Virus record (IMG/VR): IMGVR_UViG_3300030520_001134
Location: 1-48,159 of that record
Length of the DNA: 48,159 bases
Source: a virus
Direction: 5' to 3' (one strand)
Position 1 is the stretch's first letter. The number at the start of each line of letters is the position of its first letter. The translations under genes were made by a program, and so were the position numbers. Shown piece after piece: positions 1 through 8,461 of this stretch. The notes under the pieces are model-generated. The model ran no database searches. It was not told the origin of the DNA and saw only the letters and a program-made list of their open reading frames with translations.

Positions 1-474
1 TCAGCGGCCGGGAGCGGCGTTCCCGCCACCGGCTTTTTGTAGCTGGGCGGGATGACCTTGCTGCAGTCCAGCGCAGCGAGGGTCGCCTGAATAGGCGGCG
101 TACTTGCACAGCCCGGCAACGCCAACAGCATTGAGCCGAGGATCAAGAGGCGCGGAAGCGCCCGGGGCGGCTTGGATCGCATGGGTGTTGTCCTGGTGGA
201 TCTGGGTGTCGGTGGCGGCGCGTTGCGCGCCGGCGGCGGCGATGGCGGCGGCGCCCTGGGTCGCGGCGGCCTGGCCGCTGGCGGTGACGAGCTGGTCCTG
301 GGCCACGGCGGCCGCCTGGGTCAGCTGGGCGTTCTGGGTCTGCAGGTGGCTGACATAGAGCCAGCCGGCCCCCACGACGCCGCAGATCGCGGCGCCGCCG
401 GCGAGCCACGGCCAGACCTTGGCGGCCGAGGACAGGACGCTGGCCAGCAGGTCGCCGGCAATGAGACCGGCCAT
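1..474 (-). CDS. Membrane-anchored spanin-like lysis protein (Rz-type), putative
   Basis: 157-residue protein with one hydrophobic segment at about residues 20-40 (PWLAGGAAICGVVGAGWLYV), followed by an Ala/Gln-rich stretch likely to form a coiled coil and a short Cys-containing tail. This is the build of an inner-membrane spanin (i-spanin), which spans the periplasm and destroys the outer membrane at lysis. The start at 472-474 is preceded by a strong AGGAGG ribosome binding site at 480-485; a longer upstream reading is possible but has no such site. The gene closes the lysis cassette after holin and endolysin. No overlapping outer-membrane spanin partner was found, and the family is inferred from shape and position only. 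Confidence 0.5.
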   Translation of the reverse strand: MAGLIAGDLLASVLSSAAKVWPWLAGGAAICGVVGAGWLYVSHLQTQNAQLTQAAAVAQDQLVTASGQAAATQGAAAIAAAGAQRAATDTQIHQDNTHAIQAAPGASAPLDPRLNAVGVAGLCKYAAYSGDPRCAGLQQGHPAQLQKAGGGNAAPGR

Positions 475-523
475 GGCCGCCTCCTTCAAAAGGGGTTGGA
501 ACGAGGCGGCCCGGGTTCTGCCG

Positions 524-796
524 CTAGGCCGGTTGGGCGGCAAGCTGCTGGGCGAGGGTTTCGTCGTCGCCGACGGGCGCCTTTTCGGCTTCAGCCGCTT
601 CAGCCGCGGCCGGCGCGGGCCCCAGCAGCTTGGCCAGGTCGGCCTCGGCGTCGGCCAGGTCGGCCTTCAGGCTGTTGATCTCGGCCTCGAGCGGCGCGGT
701 GGCCTTGGCGATCGCGGTCTCGACCGCCTGGGCATAGCCGGTCACCAGGGCTTTGACGCGGGCGCCGATGGCGCGAATTTCGGAAACGAAGTCCAT
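524..796 (-). CDS. Small helical protein of the lysis cassette, unknown function
   Basis: 90 residues starting MDFVSEIRAIG. A long amphipathic helix (about residues 5-55, with heptad-like Ala/Leu spacing) is followed by a Pro/Ala/Glu-rich tail. It has no membrane segment and no signal peptide. The start is preceded by AAGGA at a normal distance. It lies between the endolysin and the spanin-like gene on the same strand, so a role in lysis or its timing is possible. I do not recognise a family. Confidence 0.6.
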   Translation of the reverse strand: MDFVSEIRAIGARVKALVTGYAQAVETAIAKATAPLEAEINSLKADLADAEADLAKLLGPAPAAAEAAEAEKAPVGDDETLAQQLAAQPA

Positions 797-824
797 GGTC
801 GGGGTCCTTAATGGGCGGGGAGGA

Positions 825-1640
825 TCAGGCGGTCTTGGCGTGCTGGTGCTGGAACCATTCGAAGACCACGGTGGCGATCGCGAAGCTGGCCAGCAGCGTC
901 AGCAGCACCGGTTGCAGGTGGGCCGCGAACGGGACCTGGCCCGCGTACGGAGCGATGGCGTCGCTGACCTGTTTGACGCCGGCGCTGGCGCCCTGGATCG
1001 CCGGTAGAGCCGCCGCCGGCAGCGCCACGGCGGCGGTGGCCACCGAGGAGACGAACCGGCCGCTCTGATGCAGCGGGGTGACGACGTTGGGCGTGGGCGG
1101 GGTCTCGGCCAAGCGCGTGGTGCTCGATGGCGGCGGCTGGACGGGGGCGGCGGCCACGAGGGCCACGGCCGCTTCCACGTCCGGCGTATTCCAGAGGGCG
1201 ACCTCGGCCAGGCGGCGATTCATCAACCCGGGCACGTCGACCAGCTGGCCGGTCTGCGGATCGCGGGCCTTGTCGAACCGCTTCATCTGGTCGGGCACGG
1301 CCGCCAGGTCGCCGGCGTTCAGCACCTTCCAGATGGTCCAGCCCGGCAGGGCGCCGAGGTTGAACACGAAGCTGATCAGGGCGGCGTACTGGTGATCGCT
1401 GAGCGCCAGCAGGCGCTCCTCGAGCACGCAGGCCGCCAGCCGGTCGGCGGCGATGGCCAGATCCGCGTCCAGGTCGATCTTGGCCTGGCCCGGGGTGATC
1501 ACCAGCCCGGGCATGACCTCCGGGCCGGTGTGACCGACGCCATTGGTCCAGACCCCGGCGCTGTCACGGTAGGCCGTCAGCCTGCAGGCCTCGGCGCGCA
1601 TGACAAAGGCTTCGGCGATCGCCGGCACGGAACGGGGCAT
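825..1640 (-). CDS. Endolysin: T4-type lysozyme (GH24) with C-terminal membrane segment
   Basis: 271 residues. The first 150 or so match the GH24 muramidase fold. The catalytic triad is readable as Glu17, Asp26 and Thr31 in the stretch EACRLTAYRDSAGVWTNGVG, which is the E-8-D-5-T spacing of T4 lysozyme and RrrD. It would cut the glycan strand of peptidoglycan. Unlike the usual 150-180 residue enzymes, it continues through a Pro-rich linker (about 165-185) into a C-terminal hydrophobic part with a clear membrane segment near the end (LLTLLASFAIATVVFEW). No N-terminal SAR or signal sequence is evident. AAGGA lies 7 nt before the ATG. The holin gene lies immediately upstream. Confidence 0.88.
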   Translation of the reverse strand: MPRSVPAIAEAFVMRAEACRLTAYRDSAGVWTNGVGHTGPEVMPGLVITPGQAKIDLDADLAIAADRLAACVLEERLLALSDHQYAALISFVFNLGALPGWTIWKVLNAGDLAAVPDQMKRFDKARDPQTGQLVDVPGLMNRRLAEVALWNTPDVEAAVALVAAAPVQPPPSSTTRLAETPPTPNVVTPLHQSGRFVSSVATAAVALPAAALPAIQGASAGVKQVSDAIAPYAGQVPFAAHLQPVLLTLLASFAIATVVFEWFQHQHAKTA

Positions 1641-1685
1641 ATGGGATTCCTTGAAGTCTACGCGCGGCCGCCGGCGGCGCGGATC

Positions 1686-1961
1686 TCAGTCGGCGTTGTT
1701 GATCTTCTCGAAGGTCCGGCTGACGACCAGGACGCCGGCGAGGGAGGCCAGGAAGACCAGGCCGTCCATGTCGATCGCCGGGAACGGCGGCTTGTGGAAG
1801 ATGGCCATGGCCACCCAGTCGGCGATCGGCTTCAGCGCAAACTGCTCGATGACGACGAACAGCAGCACCCAGCCGATCCACGGCCGCCATCCCGACTGCA
1901 GGAGCGCTCCGGCCTGGGAGGCGGACAGCGGCGCGGTCGCGGTCGAGCTTGTGTCGGTCAT
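1686..1961 (-). CDS. Holin, 3-TM type similar to gene transfer agent holins
   Basis: 91 residues with hydrophobic segments around residues 29-47 (WIGWVLLFVVIEQFALKP), 50-56 and 66-82 (DGLVFLASLAGVLVVSR). The W-x-PW-x-GW opening followed by two or three membrane helices fits the GTA_holin_3TM group (Pfam PF11351), common in alphaproteobacterial phages and gene transfer agents. It would form inner-membrane holes that release or activate the endolysin encoded just downstream. GGAGGT sits 5 nt before the ATG. The position between tail appendage genes and the endolysin supports the call. Confidence 0.78.
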   Translation of the reverse strand: MTDTSSTATAPLSASQAGALLQSGWRPWIGWVLLFVVIEQFALKPIADWVAMAIFHKPPFPAIDMDGLVFLASLAGVLVVSRTFEKINNAD

Positions 1962-1977
1962 CGAGACCTCCGGTGGA

Positions 1978-4143
1978 TCAGTTGCCGGTCAGCGAATAGG
2001 TGAAGCCGTCCGCCCCGGTTCCGGCGAAGGTGAAACTGGAGCCGGAGTTTTTGGTGCAGGTCACCGCGTTAGCGGGCGTCGTGTTGTCGTTGGCGGCGCA
2101 GAAGACGCTCGTCGCCGACGTAAACGGTGCGCCGCCGGTCAAGGTGATCGTGGCGGTCCCCGAGGCCAGGGCGCCCGTCCCGTTCACCGTGTGACCGCCG
2201 CCTTGGTAGACGCCGGCGGCGGTGACCATGAGCGAGCCCGGAAGCTCGGCTTCCCAGGCATAGGCCAGCGAACCCGACCCGGTGCCGTTGGTGGACTGGA
2301 GATGCACCGCCTGGCCAGGCGCGATCACAATCGACGTTGTGCCGTTCGACGGGTTGATCAGCTGTGTGCCGTCGGTCTCGATGGTCACGGGGTAGATGCT
2401 GTAGTTGATGATCCACATGGGATCGCCGCGCCCGTCATGACCAGCTGTGCTGGTGATGGTCGGCAGGGCATAGAAGCAGCCCGGCCCGGGGAAGCCGACG
2501 TAGAACAGGCCGTTGTAGCCGCTGAGGCTGGTCGGGCTTCCGGCGCTGGTGGAGCAGGAGCCGCCCGGCCCGGTGACCGTGGCTTGGCCGAAGGGGGTGT
2601 TGAAGGCCCAGTGCGCACCCGCGCTGTAGAAGCTCATGCAGACGTCGTGCACGAGATTACTTCCACCGTGCGTGTAGTTCAGGTCAATGCAGGGGGCGCC
2701 CACGACGTTGTCGTAGGCGATGCCGAAGCCCTGGGCGCCGGGGATGACGCCCCTGTACTCGGGCGCGACGTTGATCGCCGAGGAGTTGTCGGCGTCATAG
2801 CAGGCATTGTTCGCCGAGCTGAGGAAGTGGTTGAAGGTCGAGCCGTTGCGCAGAACGATGCAGCCCTCCTGGCTGGCGGCCTGGAACCAGCTGTTCACCG
2901 TGTGCTCGGTGTAGATCGAGGTGTTGTTGGTCGCGCCGTTCTCCAGGTCCAGGGAACTCAGGTCGAGCTGGCTGACCAGGCCGGTGCCCTGGCCCACGGC
3001 GGCGATGCTCGGCTGCCCGTTCCAGGTCATCGTCAGCGCCGTCGAGGCGGTGGCCGTGATCGGTGGGCAGTTGGTCGATACGCCATACTGGCAAAAGCCG
3101 ATGGTGACCGTGCCGGCGCCGGTCGATCCGGAGACGGTCTGCACCACATATTTGAACCCAGTGGTGTAGCCAGACGCCGTCGTGGTGTTGTGCAGGACCT
3201 GGCCCACGAAGAGCTTGGTCAGATCGGCGACAGCGACGGCCGTCGAGCTGGCCGCCGGGGTGAGGGTTAGATTGACCGGCGTGGTGGTGCCGTTGGCCTG
3301 GATACGGCCGATGCCGGCGCCGACGCTGAGGATTGAGCCCGGCGTCGCGGTGAAAAGGTAGCCGTAGCCCCTGGCGGGCGCGGCGCCGGTGACGAACTCG
3401 TCGTCAAGGTGGAAGTTGCCCGGCTGATAGCCAGACAGCAGCTCGTCCGCTTCGTGGATCTCGCCGCTCGCGCCGGTGACCGTGACCTTGATCCGGTTAT
3501 GGGAGAACGAGGCCTGGGCCATGTTCTCGTCGACAATGGCGGCGTTGGTGAAGTTGATGAAATAGTTGTCGCTGATCTCGCCGCCGCCCATGCCCTGGCT
3601 ATTGGTCGCCCCGAAGTGGATGGCGTTGGTGAATCCGTTGAAGCCGCAGTGGTGGATATGGACGTTGGTCAGCCAGTTGGTGAAGGTGGCGGCGCCGGAG
3701 GAAAGTGGCGTGGTGTTGCCGCTGATGGCCTCGAAACCTGAGCCCTGGAAGACAGTCCCCAAGCCCGTGGTGATCCCGGCGTAGGAGCCGCCCGAACCGT
3801 AGGCGAACTGCCAATTGTCCATGATGGACGAGCCGGTCGCGAGGATCACCGGCGCCACGCATTCAAGGTCGATCTGCTGTCCAGGGACGATCGGGAGAGG
3901 TGAGGCCTGGGTGATCAGGGCGCTGGGCGCCTTGATGATCCACGACTGGCCCGGCGAGGTATTGGCCTGCTGAAAGCAGGCACGCACCGTTCCCGGCCCG
4001 CTGTCGGCAGCCGACGTGGCGATGCACGTGGCGGGTTGGGGGGTGGGCGACGCCGGCGCGAGCGCGGCCTCGGCCTGCCCGCGACAGCCAGCCAGGACCA
4101 GGGCAAGCGAAAACGCGCCCAGAAGGACGTTGCGAAGCTTCAT
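1978..4143 (-). CDS. Beta-helix tailspike-like protein with a lipoprotein signal peptide
   Basis: 721 residues. The N-terminus is a textbook lipoprotein signal: MKLR, a hydrophobic core, then the lipobox Leu-Ala-Gly-Cys with Cys20. The body (about 90-230 and 430-560) is rich in short Asn/Gly/Ser repeats such as GGGEISDNYFINFTNAAI, typical of right-handed parallel beta-helices (pectate lyase/tailspike fold). The last 75 residues resemble the beta-sandwich ends of many phage receptor-binding proteins. Its place between tail appendage genes and the holin suggests a virion tailspike, but such proteins do not normally carry lipoprotein signals. The alternative is a prophage-encoded outer-membrane lipoprotein that modifies the lysogen surface. 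Confidence 0.62.
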   Translation of the reverse strand: MKLRNVLLGAFSLALVLAGCRGQAEAALAPASPTPQPATCIATSAADSGPGTVRACFQQANTSPGQSWIIKAPSALITQASPLPIVPGQQIDLECVAPVILATGSSIMDNWQFAYGSGGSYAGITTGLGTVFQGSGFEAISGNTTPLSSGAATFTNWLTNVHIHHCGFNGFTNAIHFGATNSQGMGGGEISDNYFINFTNAAIVDENMAQASFSHNRIKVTVTGASGEIHEADELLSGYQPGNFHLDDEFVTGAAPARGYGYLFTATPGSILSVGAGIGRIQANGTTTPVNLTLTPAASSTAVAVADLTKLFVGQVLHNTTTASGYTTGFKYVVQTVSGSTGAGTVTIGFCQYGVSTNCPPITATASTALTMTWNGQPSIAAVGQGTGLVSQLDLSSLDLENGATNNTSIYTEHTVNSWFQAASQEGCIVLRNGSTFNHFLSSANNACYDADNSSAINVAPEYRGVIPGAQGFGIAYDNVVGAPCIDLNYTHGGSNLVHDVCMSFYSAGAHWAFNTPFGQATVTGPGGSCSTSAGSPTSLSGYNGLFYVGFPGPGCFYALPTITSTAGHDGRGDPMWIINYSIYPVTIETDGTQLINPSNGTTSIVIAPGQAVHLQSTNGTGSGSLAYAWEAELPGSLMVTAAGVYQGGGHTVNGTGALASGTATITLTGGAPFTSATSVFCAANDNTTPANAVTCTKNSGSSFTFAGTGADGFTYSLTGN

Positions 4144-4184
4144 GAGGATGTCCTTGGGGTCAGGCGCGCCAGGCGCGCCGGGCG

Positions 4185-5504
4185 TCAGTCTTCGAAGGCT
4201 GTTTCAAACGCGGTCCCGGCCAGGGGGGCGGGGGCATAGACCTGCAGGCGGCCGGAGAAGGTGGTGCTCTGCCAGACATCGCCGCGGGAGCCTGCGCCGC
4301 CCGGGCCCGGGCCCAGGGGGAAGACCGACGCGTTGGTGGGCGCCGCGCCATTCGCCGCGGTCCCGTCATCGCGAACGACGGCCAGCAGGGCGCCGGTGGG
4401 GTTGTGAATCTCGACATTGGCCCGCCCCGGGTTGGCGGGGATCAGGGCGATGCGAACATAGCCGGCGTAGGGGCCGGTCGTGAAAGCCGATCCCACCACG
4501 GGAATGTTCGGCGCCCCCTGGCTCCAGTCCGTCCCTGTCCCGCCGGCGATCGGCGCGACGACGACGGCGGTGTCGGTCCGCGCCGGCTTGGTCGACGCCG
4601 GCTTGACCGTTAGGCTGGCGCCGCTGGCGCGGTCCATCACCCCCATGGCGTTGAGGATCTTGACGATGCCGGCGACGCTGGAGGCCGCCAGGGCGACGGC
4701 GACAGATCCGGCGGTCAGGGCGGTGGCGCGGACCCGGACATTGGTGGCGTCGGCGATATCGTATTGGAAGACGCCGGCGGCGGTGATGGCGATCGGGTTG
4801 ACGTTGGCGGTGGCGCCGATCAGCGACCCGGCCCGGGCGACCCAGGAGACACCGTTGTCATAGCTGGCGTCGACTTCGAGCTGGCCGGTGAAAGCCGGCG
4901 TCCCCTCGACGGTTAGGGTCAGCGACGACTGGCCGTTGACCGCCAGGGCCACGAACGAATTGGCCGTGGCCGCGCCGGTCTGGAGCGACGAGCCGGACTG
5001 CCCGGCCGACGCCGCCGTATTGATGTCCGGAACGGTGATGACCCCGGTGGCCCGGGTGTCCGGGTCGCTGGCCATGGTGACCGGCACCGAAGCGGCCCGG
5101 GTGGCCTGGCCGTGGGCCAGCGCCGTGACAATCGCCGCGAGGTCGGTGTTGGCGATCGTCTGTAGGGCGGAAGTCGCCAGGCCGGCGTCCTCCGAAGCCA
5201 AGGTGGCCAGATAGCCCTCGATGGCGGTCAGGAGGGCTTCCATGGCCGCCTGGTTGGCGGCGGTAGCCAAGGCCGCCTGGGCTCCGGCGAGAGTCTCGAG
5301 GTGGCCCTGCATGGCGTCGAGGACCGAAATGGCGGCCTCGGCGTCGGCATGGGTGGCGAGCTGATCCAGCGCGGCGATCAGGGCCGCGCGCTGGGTCGTA
5401 TCCTCGACAAGGTAGGACGTCAGCGAGCCGTCGCCATTCTCCTGAACCCTCAGGTTCTGCGTGGCGCCGCCGCCGTCGCGGACGGCAAGATTGGTGTCGG
5501 TCAT
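4185..5504 (-). CDS. Tail appendage (fibre or spike) protein, putative
   Basis: 439 residues starting MTDTNLAVRDGGGATQNLRV, an opening I associate with fibre-like proteins of alphaproteobacterial phages. Residues 40-130 are helical with repeating Ala/Leu (possible trimeric coiled coil). The remainder is beta-rich and Thr/Ala/Val-rich, as in trimeric fibres. It lies between the collagen-like gene and the beta-helix spike in the region where myoviruses keep host-recognition genes. No enzymatic motif was seen. Function rests on context and composition. Confidence 0.6.
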   Translation of the reverse strand: MTDTNLAVRDGGGATQNLRVQENGDGSLTSYLVEDTTQRAALIAALDQLATHADAEAAISVLDAMQGHLETLAGAQAALATAANQAAMEALLTAIEGYLATLASEDAGLATSALQTIANTDLAAIVTALAHGQATRAASVPVTMASDPDTRATGVITVPDINTAASAGQSGSSLQTGAATANSFVALAVNGQSSLTLTVEGTPAFTGQLEVDASYDNGVSWVARAGSLIGATANVNPIAITAAGVFQYDIADATNVRVRATALTAGSVAVALAASSVAGIVKILNAMGVMDRASGASLTVKPASTKPARTDTAVVVAPIAGGTGTDWSQGAPNIPVVGSAFTTGPYAGYVRIALIPANPGRANVEIHNPTGALLAVVRDDGTAANGAAPTNASVFPLGPGPGGAGSRGDVWQSTTFSGRLQVYAPAPLAGTAFETAFED

Positions 5505-5509
5505 CGCCG

Positions 5510-5752
5510 TCAGACTCCGAGGCCCAGCAGGCCGCTTTGATTGGGGTTAGAGAAGTCGAGCCGGCCACTCTGCTGGGCCGAGATCAGCTGCCAGAGCGCG
5601 ACGATGGCGTCCTGGACGTTGGTCGCGCCCAGCTGGGTGATGGCGTCGTCGTAGCTGACGTCGGTCGCCGCGCCCGGGCCGGCCGGGCCAGGGGGACCTT
5701 GCGGACCCTCGCTGGTGACGGTGACGGTGTCCTGGCCGACTTGGACGGTCAT
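5510..5752 (-). CDS. Small tail protein with a short collagen-like segment
   Basis: 80 residues. After a short beta-like N-terminus there is a Gly-X-Y run (GPQGPPGPAGPG, about residues 16-27), then a segment (YDDAITQLGATNVQDAIVAL) of the type that often follows collagen repeats in phage fibres and may help trimerise. It is probably a linker or connector between baseplate and fibre. It overlaps the next upstream gene by 4 nt (ATGA), which indicates translational coupling. Confidence 0.65.
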   Translation of the reverse strand: MTVQVGQDTVTVTSEGPQGPPGPAGPGAATDVSYDDAITQLGATNVQDAIVALWQLISAQQSGRLDFSNPNQSGLLGLGV

Positions 5753-6126
5753 GAGGGCGCCCCCGAGACGATTTCGGTCCGCGAGCTGGCGGGGATGGAG
5801 AGAACGAGCCAGCGGTCCACGTCGCCGGCGGGATCGAAGATCCGCAGGGCAAAGTCGTAGTCGCCGGCGATCCAGTCGGCCGTGGCCCCGCGCGCGACGT
5901 TGATCGTCAGGTTCGCGCCGTCGATGAACAGTGTTGCGTCGTCGGTCGTGAGCACGATCACGGCGGGGCTGGCCACATTGGCCTGGGTCAGGGTCAGCTC
6001 GGCCGACAGACCGGTCAGGTCATCGGGGGTCGGGAAATTGCCCTTGCCGATGGAGAAGCTGAAGGTCTGGGCCCAGCCGGAGCCGATCGCGACCAGCAGC
6101 GGCCGGGTGAGATAACCGATCGCCAT
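5749..6126 (-). CDS. Tail or baseplate-associated beta-sandwich protein, putative
   Basis: 125 residues, mostly alternating hydrophobic residues consistent with a beta-sandwich (ELTLTQANVASPAVIVLTT; DYDFALRIFDPAGDVDRWLVL). The pattern recalls the N-terminal domain of baseplate upper proteins that carry receptor-binding proteins, but I cannot name a family with certainty. It is coupled by overlap to the collagen-like gene and lies between two other appendage genes. Confidence 0.55.
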   Translation of the reverse strand: MAIGYLTRPLLVAIGSGWAQTFSFSIGKGNFPTPDDLTGLSAELTLTQANVASPAVIVLTTDDATLFIDGANLTINVARGATADWIAGDYDFALRIFDPAGDVDRWLVLSIPASSRTEIVSGAPS

Positions 6127-6132
6127 GGCGGC

Positions 6133-6720
6133 CTACTTCACGGCGCGGAAGACGAAGTTCCACTTGGCCGGATTGAGGTCGGCATTGCCGCCGCCGCCGC
6201 TGATCGCGACGGTGATGCTGGTGGCGGCCGAGAAGTTGTAGGTGATGTCCGCGGCGTCCTTGACCAGGGCCGCGCCATTGCCCGGCGGCCCGGCCTGGCC
6301 GGTATAGGTGGTGGCCGGCAGCTCGATCTCCGCCCCGATCGCGTAGCCCGTAGGGGCGTCGACGGCGATGCAGATGGCGGACACCGAGCAGCTGAACGGC
6401 TTCACGCCCAGGCCGTGGGGCCAGACGACCGAGGTTCCGGTGATGGCCATCGGCGCGCTGGTCACCCTGACGGGCGCCGAGGCCGCGATCAGGGCCTGGA
6501 TGGCCAACAGCAGCTGGTTGTAGGCGTCGTAGACGGGGTCAATGCCGGCGGCGAGGATCACCGACATGATCTCTTCCTGAACCCGGTTAAGGAAGTCGCG
6601 GCCGACCTTGGTGGGCCCGGGGGCGCCGTCGGCGGTGCGGCCGAAATAGCCCGGCGTGCCGCTGGGCGCGTCGGGCGCCGGCATGGCGGCCAGCTGCGTG
6701 CCGTTGGCGATACGGTCCAT
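6133..6720 (-). CDS. Tail fibre-like protein downstream of gp48, putative
   Basis: 195 residues. The N-terminal part (MDRIANG... PGPTKVGRDFLNRVQEEIM...) resembles the opening domain of phage tail fibres that attach to Mu-type baseplates. The middle is helical (about 50-80) and the C-terminal half is beta-rich and ends hydrophobic. It follows the gp48-like gene after 3 nt, the place of the fibre gene in Mu-like phages. It is short for a fibre, so it may be only an adaptor. Confidence 0.55.
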   Translation of the reverse strand: MDRIANGTQLAAMPAPDAPSGTPGYFGRTADGAPGPTKVGRDFLNRVQEEIMSVILAAGIDPVYDAYNQLLLAIQALIAASAPVRVTSAPMAITGTSVVWPHGLGVKPFSCSVSAICIAVDAPTGYAIGAEIELPATTYTGQAGPPGNGAALVKDAADITYNFSAATSITVAISGGGGNADLNPAKWNFVFRAVK

Positions 6721-6723
6721 GCG

Positions 6724-7284
6724 TCAGGTCCAATTCCACTGGATGGTGGTTTGAGCCGGCTTCAGCCGCTCGAACTCGCACTGCAGGACCGCCGAATCCG
6801 TCGAGACCAGGTCGACGGGGTCTTCAGGGAAGGACTGGTCGGCGGTGAAGAAGACGGCGCCTGACGCCGGCACGTTGACCTGCCAGGTGTTGGCCAGGGT
6901 GTCGGAGCCGGTGAACTCGGTGATGCTGATCAGGAAGCCCAGCTGGGCGGCGTAGGCCTCGAAGAAGGGGACCGACTGGCCGGCCGCGTTGGCGAACCGG
7001 GCCACCACCTGGTTCTGCCGCTGCTGGATCGTCGGGGCGACGCCGGCGCAGGGATCGGGCAGACCCAGGGCCTGCTCCCACTCCGGCAGCATGCCGACGG
7101 CGGTCTGCGGGAAACAGTCCTGCAGGGTGAAGATGGCGGCGGCGTCCAGGCGCTGGAAGCTGGCCACGAACCCCGCGAAGGTGTTCGAAATCCCCGAGCC
7201 CGGAAATTTCGGCCAGATGCGGCCGCGGGGCAGCAGCTTCAGGAAGGCGGCCAGGTAGTCGGCGAGGCTGTAGGCTTGGGCCAT
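6724..7284 (-). CDS. Baseplate protein, Mu gp48 / YmfQ (DUF2313) family
   Basis: 186 residues with the family signature near the N-terminus: LLPRGRIWPKFPGSGISNTFAGFVASFQ. The central part (LPEWEQALGLPDPC...IQQRQNQVVARF) is also typical of DUF2313. The protein closes the wedge of the contractile baseplate and connects fibres to it. It follows the gp47-like gene by 3 nt and precedes a fibre-like gene, the same order as in Mu. Family length is about 180-200 residues. Confidence 0.88.
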   Translation of the reverse strand: MAQAYSLADYLAAFLKLLPRGRIWPKFPGSGISNTFAGFVASFQRLDAAAIFTLQDCFPQTAVGMLPEWEQALGLPDPCAGVAPTIQQRQNQVVARFANAAGQSVPFFEAYAAQLGFLISITEFTGSDTLANTWQVNVPASGAVFFTADQSFPEDPVDLVSTDSAVLQCEFERLKPAQTTIQWNWT

Positions 7285-7287
7285 GGG

Positions 7288-8460
7288 TCAGGCCGGGGTG
7301 ATCACGCCCAGGGTGGGCAGATAGCCGGCGCTGGAGGCGATGTTGCCGTCGCTGCCCGGGGTGACCGCGCCATGCGAGCAGCTGACCACGGTGATGACGA
7401 AGCCGGCGGTGCCGGCCACGCCGGCGATCGCCGTCTCGATGGCCGAGAGGTTGATCAGGCCGCTGGTGACGTCGCCGGGCAGGTAGACGCCCCCCGGGGA
7501 GCCCAGGGAGAACAGCACCGCCTCGATCGCCGTCTCGACGGCCGCGAGGGTGTCGCTGCTCCAGGCCGCCGCGCCGACGATGGTCATGGCGATGGCGTTG
7601 GCGCCGGGCGCCTCGGCATAGACCAGGGCGGTGACCGGCCGCAGGGGATAGAGGTAGTTGGCCACCGTCAGCTGGTCGCCGGTGGCGGCCGACGCGCGGG
7701 TCTCCGCCGTGGCGACCCCGCCGGTCCCTTGCGGGAAGCCGCCAAAGGCCGCCTCGACATCGTCCATCATGAAATAGACCACGACGGTTCCGGCGCCGTT
7801 GGCCAGGGGCGCGCACCAGGCGCGGGTGACGCCAGGCGCGTCTTCCGCCCACTCCACATAGTCGTCGGCCGCGCCGCCCTGGGGCGGTTGGGCGTAGACC
7901 TTAAGGTAGCGGGACTTGAAGGCGGCCTCGGTCTCAACGTCCGCGCCGACAGCCGTCAGAGCGCCAGCGACACCGGTGGACTGCACAAAGGCGTTCGGCG
8001 CGGCCAGCGTCATCAGCGCGCCGGCCTGGGTGTTGCCGGCCGAGCCGGCCACGACCGCCTGAACGGGCACGGTGATGGTCCCGGCCGCGCCGATCGTGGT
8101 CGACGCCGTCGTGACGAACAGGGCCCCGTCCGATCGGACGATGCTGACATTGGCGGCGATCGTGACCGCGGCGGTCGCCGTGAAGCTGACCGCGAACGCC
8201 GCCTGGGTCGCCGCCTTGACGAAGACGCCCTTCAGCGCCCCCCACATGACCGCGAATTCGCCGGTCGCCGTGGCGGGGTTGCCCTGCAGGGCGATCCAGT
8301 CGAGGTAGCCGTAGAGGCCGTTCAGGCCGGCGGCGATGACCTTGCCGATGATGCCGAGGTTGGAAAACCGCAGCAGTGGATCCGCGCCAGGCTGGGCGGC
8401 CGAGATATCGCCGGCGACCTGCTGGCGCAGTTGGGTGAGGGTGGGCCGGGAAAAAGGCAA
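7288..8460 (-). CDS. Baseplate J-like protein, Mu gp47 family
   Basis: 390 residues. Recognisable pieces are the N-terminal PTLTQLRQQVAGDISAAQPG, a central GSAGNTQAG loop followed by an APNAFVQST segment, and ETEAAFKSRYLKVYAQPPQGG, which is the conserved ExxxxxRxRY-like block of baseplate J/gp47 wedge proteins. It forms the wedges of the contractile baseplate. It sits between gp46- and gp48-like genes with 1-3 nt gaps. Confidence 0.92.
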   Translation of the reverse strand: MPFSRPTLTQLRQQVAGDISAAQPGADPLLRFSNLGIIGKVIAAGLNGLYGYLDWIALQGNPATATGEFAVMWGALKGVFVKAATQAAFAVSFTATAAVTIAANVSIVRSDGALFVTTASTTIGAAGTITVPVQAVVAGSAGNTQAGALMTLAAPNAFVQSTGVAGALTAVGADVETEAAFKSRYLKVYAQPPQGGAADDYVEWAEDAPGVTRAWCAPLANGAGTVVVYFMMDDVEAAFGGFPQGTGGVATAETRASAATGDQLTVANYLYPLRPVTALVYAEAPGANAIAMTIVGAAAWSSDTLAAVETAIEAVLFSLGSPGGVYLPGDVTSGLINLSAIETAIAGVAGTAGFVITVVSCSHGAVTPGSDGNIASSAGYLPTLGVITPA

Positions 8461-8461
8461 C

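Noticed and set aside
1068-3270. Long plus-strand open frames opposite the lysis and spike genes
   Set aside because: They are antisense to clear genes, rich in Arg/Gly/Ala with no motifs, and follow from G+C-rich third positions of the minus-strand genes.
4150-4184. Tandem GGCGCGCC palindromes between spike and fibre genes
   Set aside because: Short G+C-rich palindromes are expected by chance in this composition; no terminator or promoter features around them.
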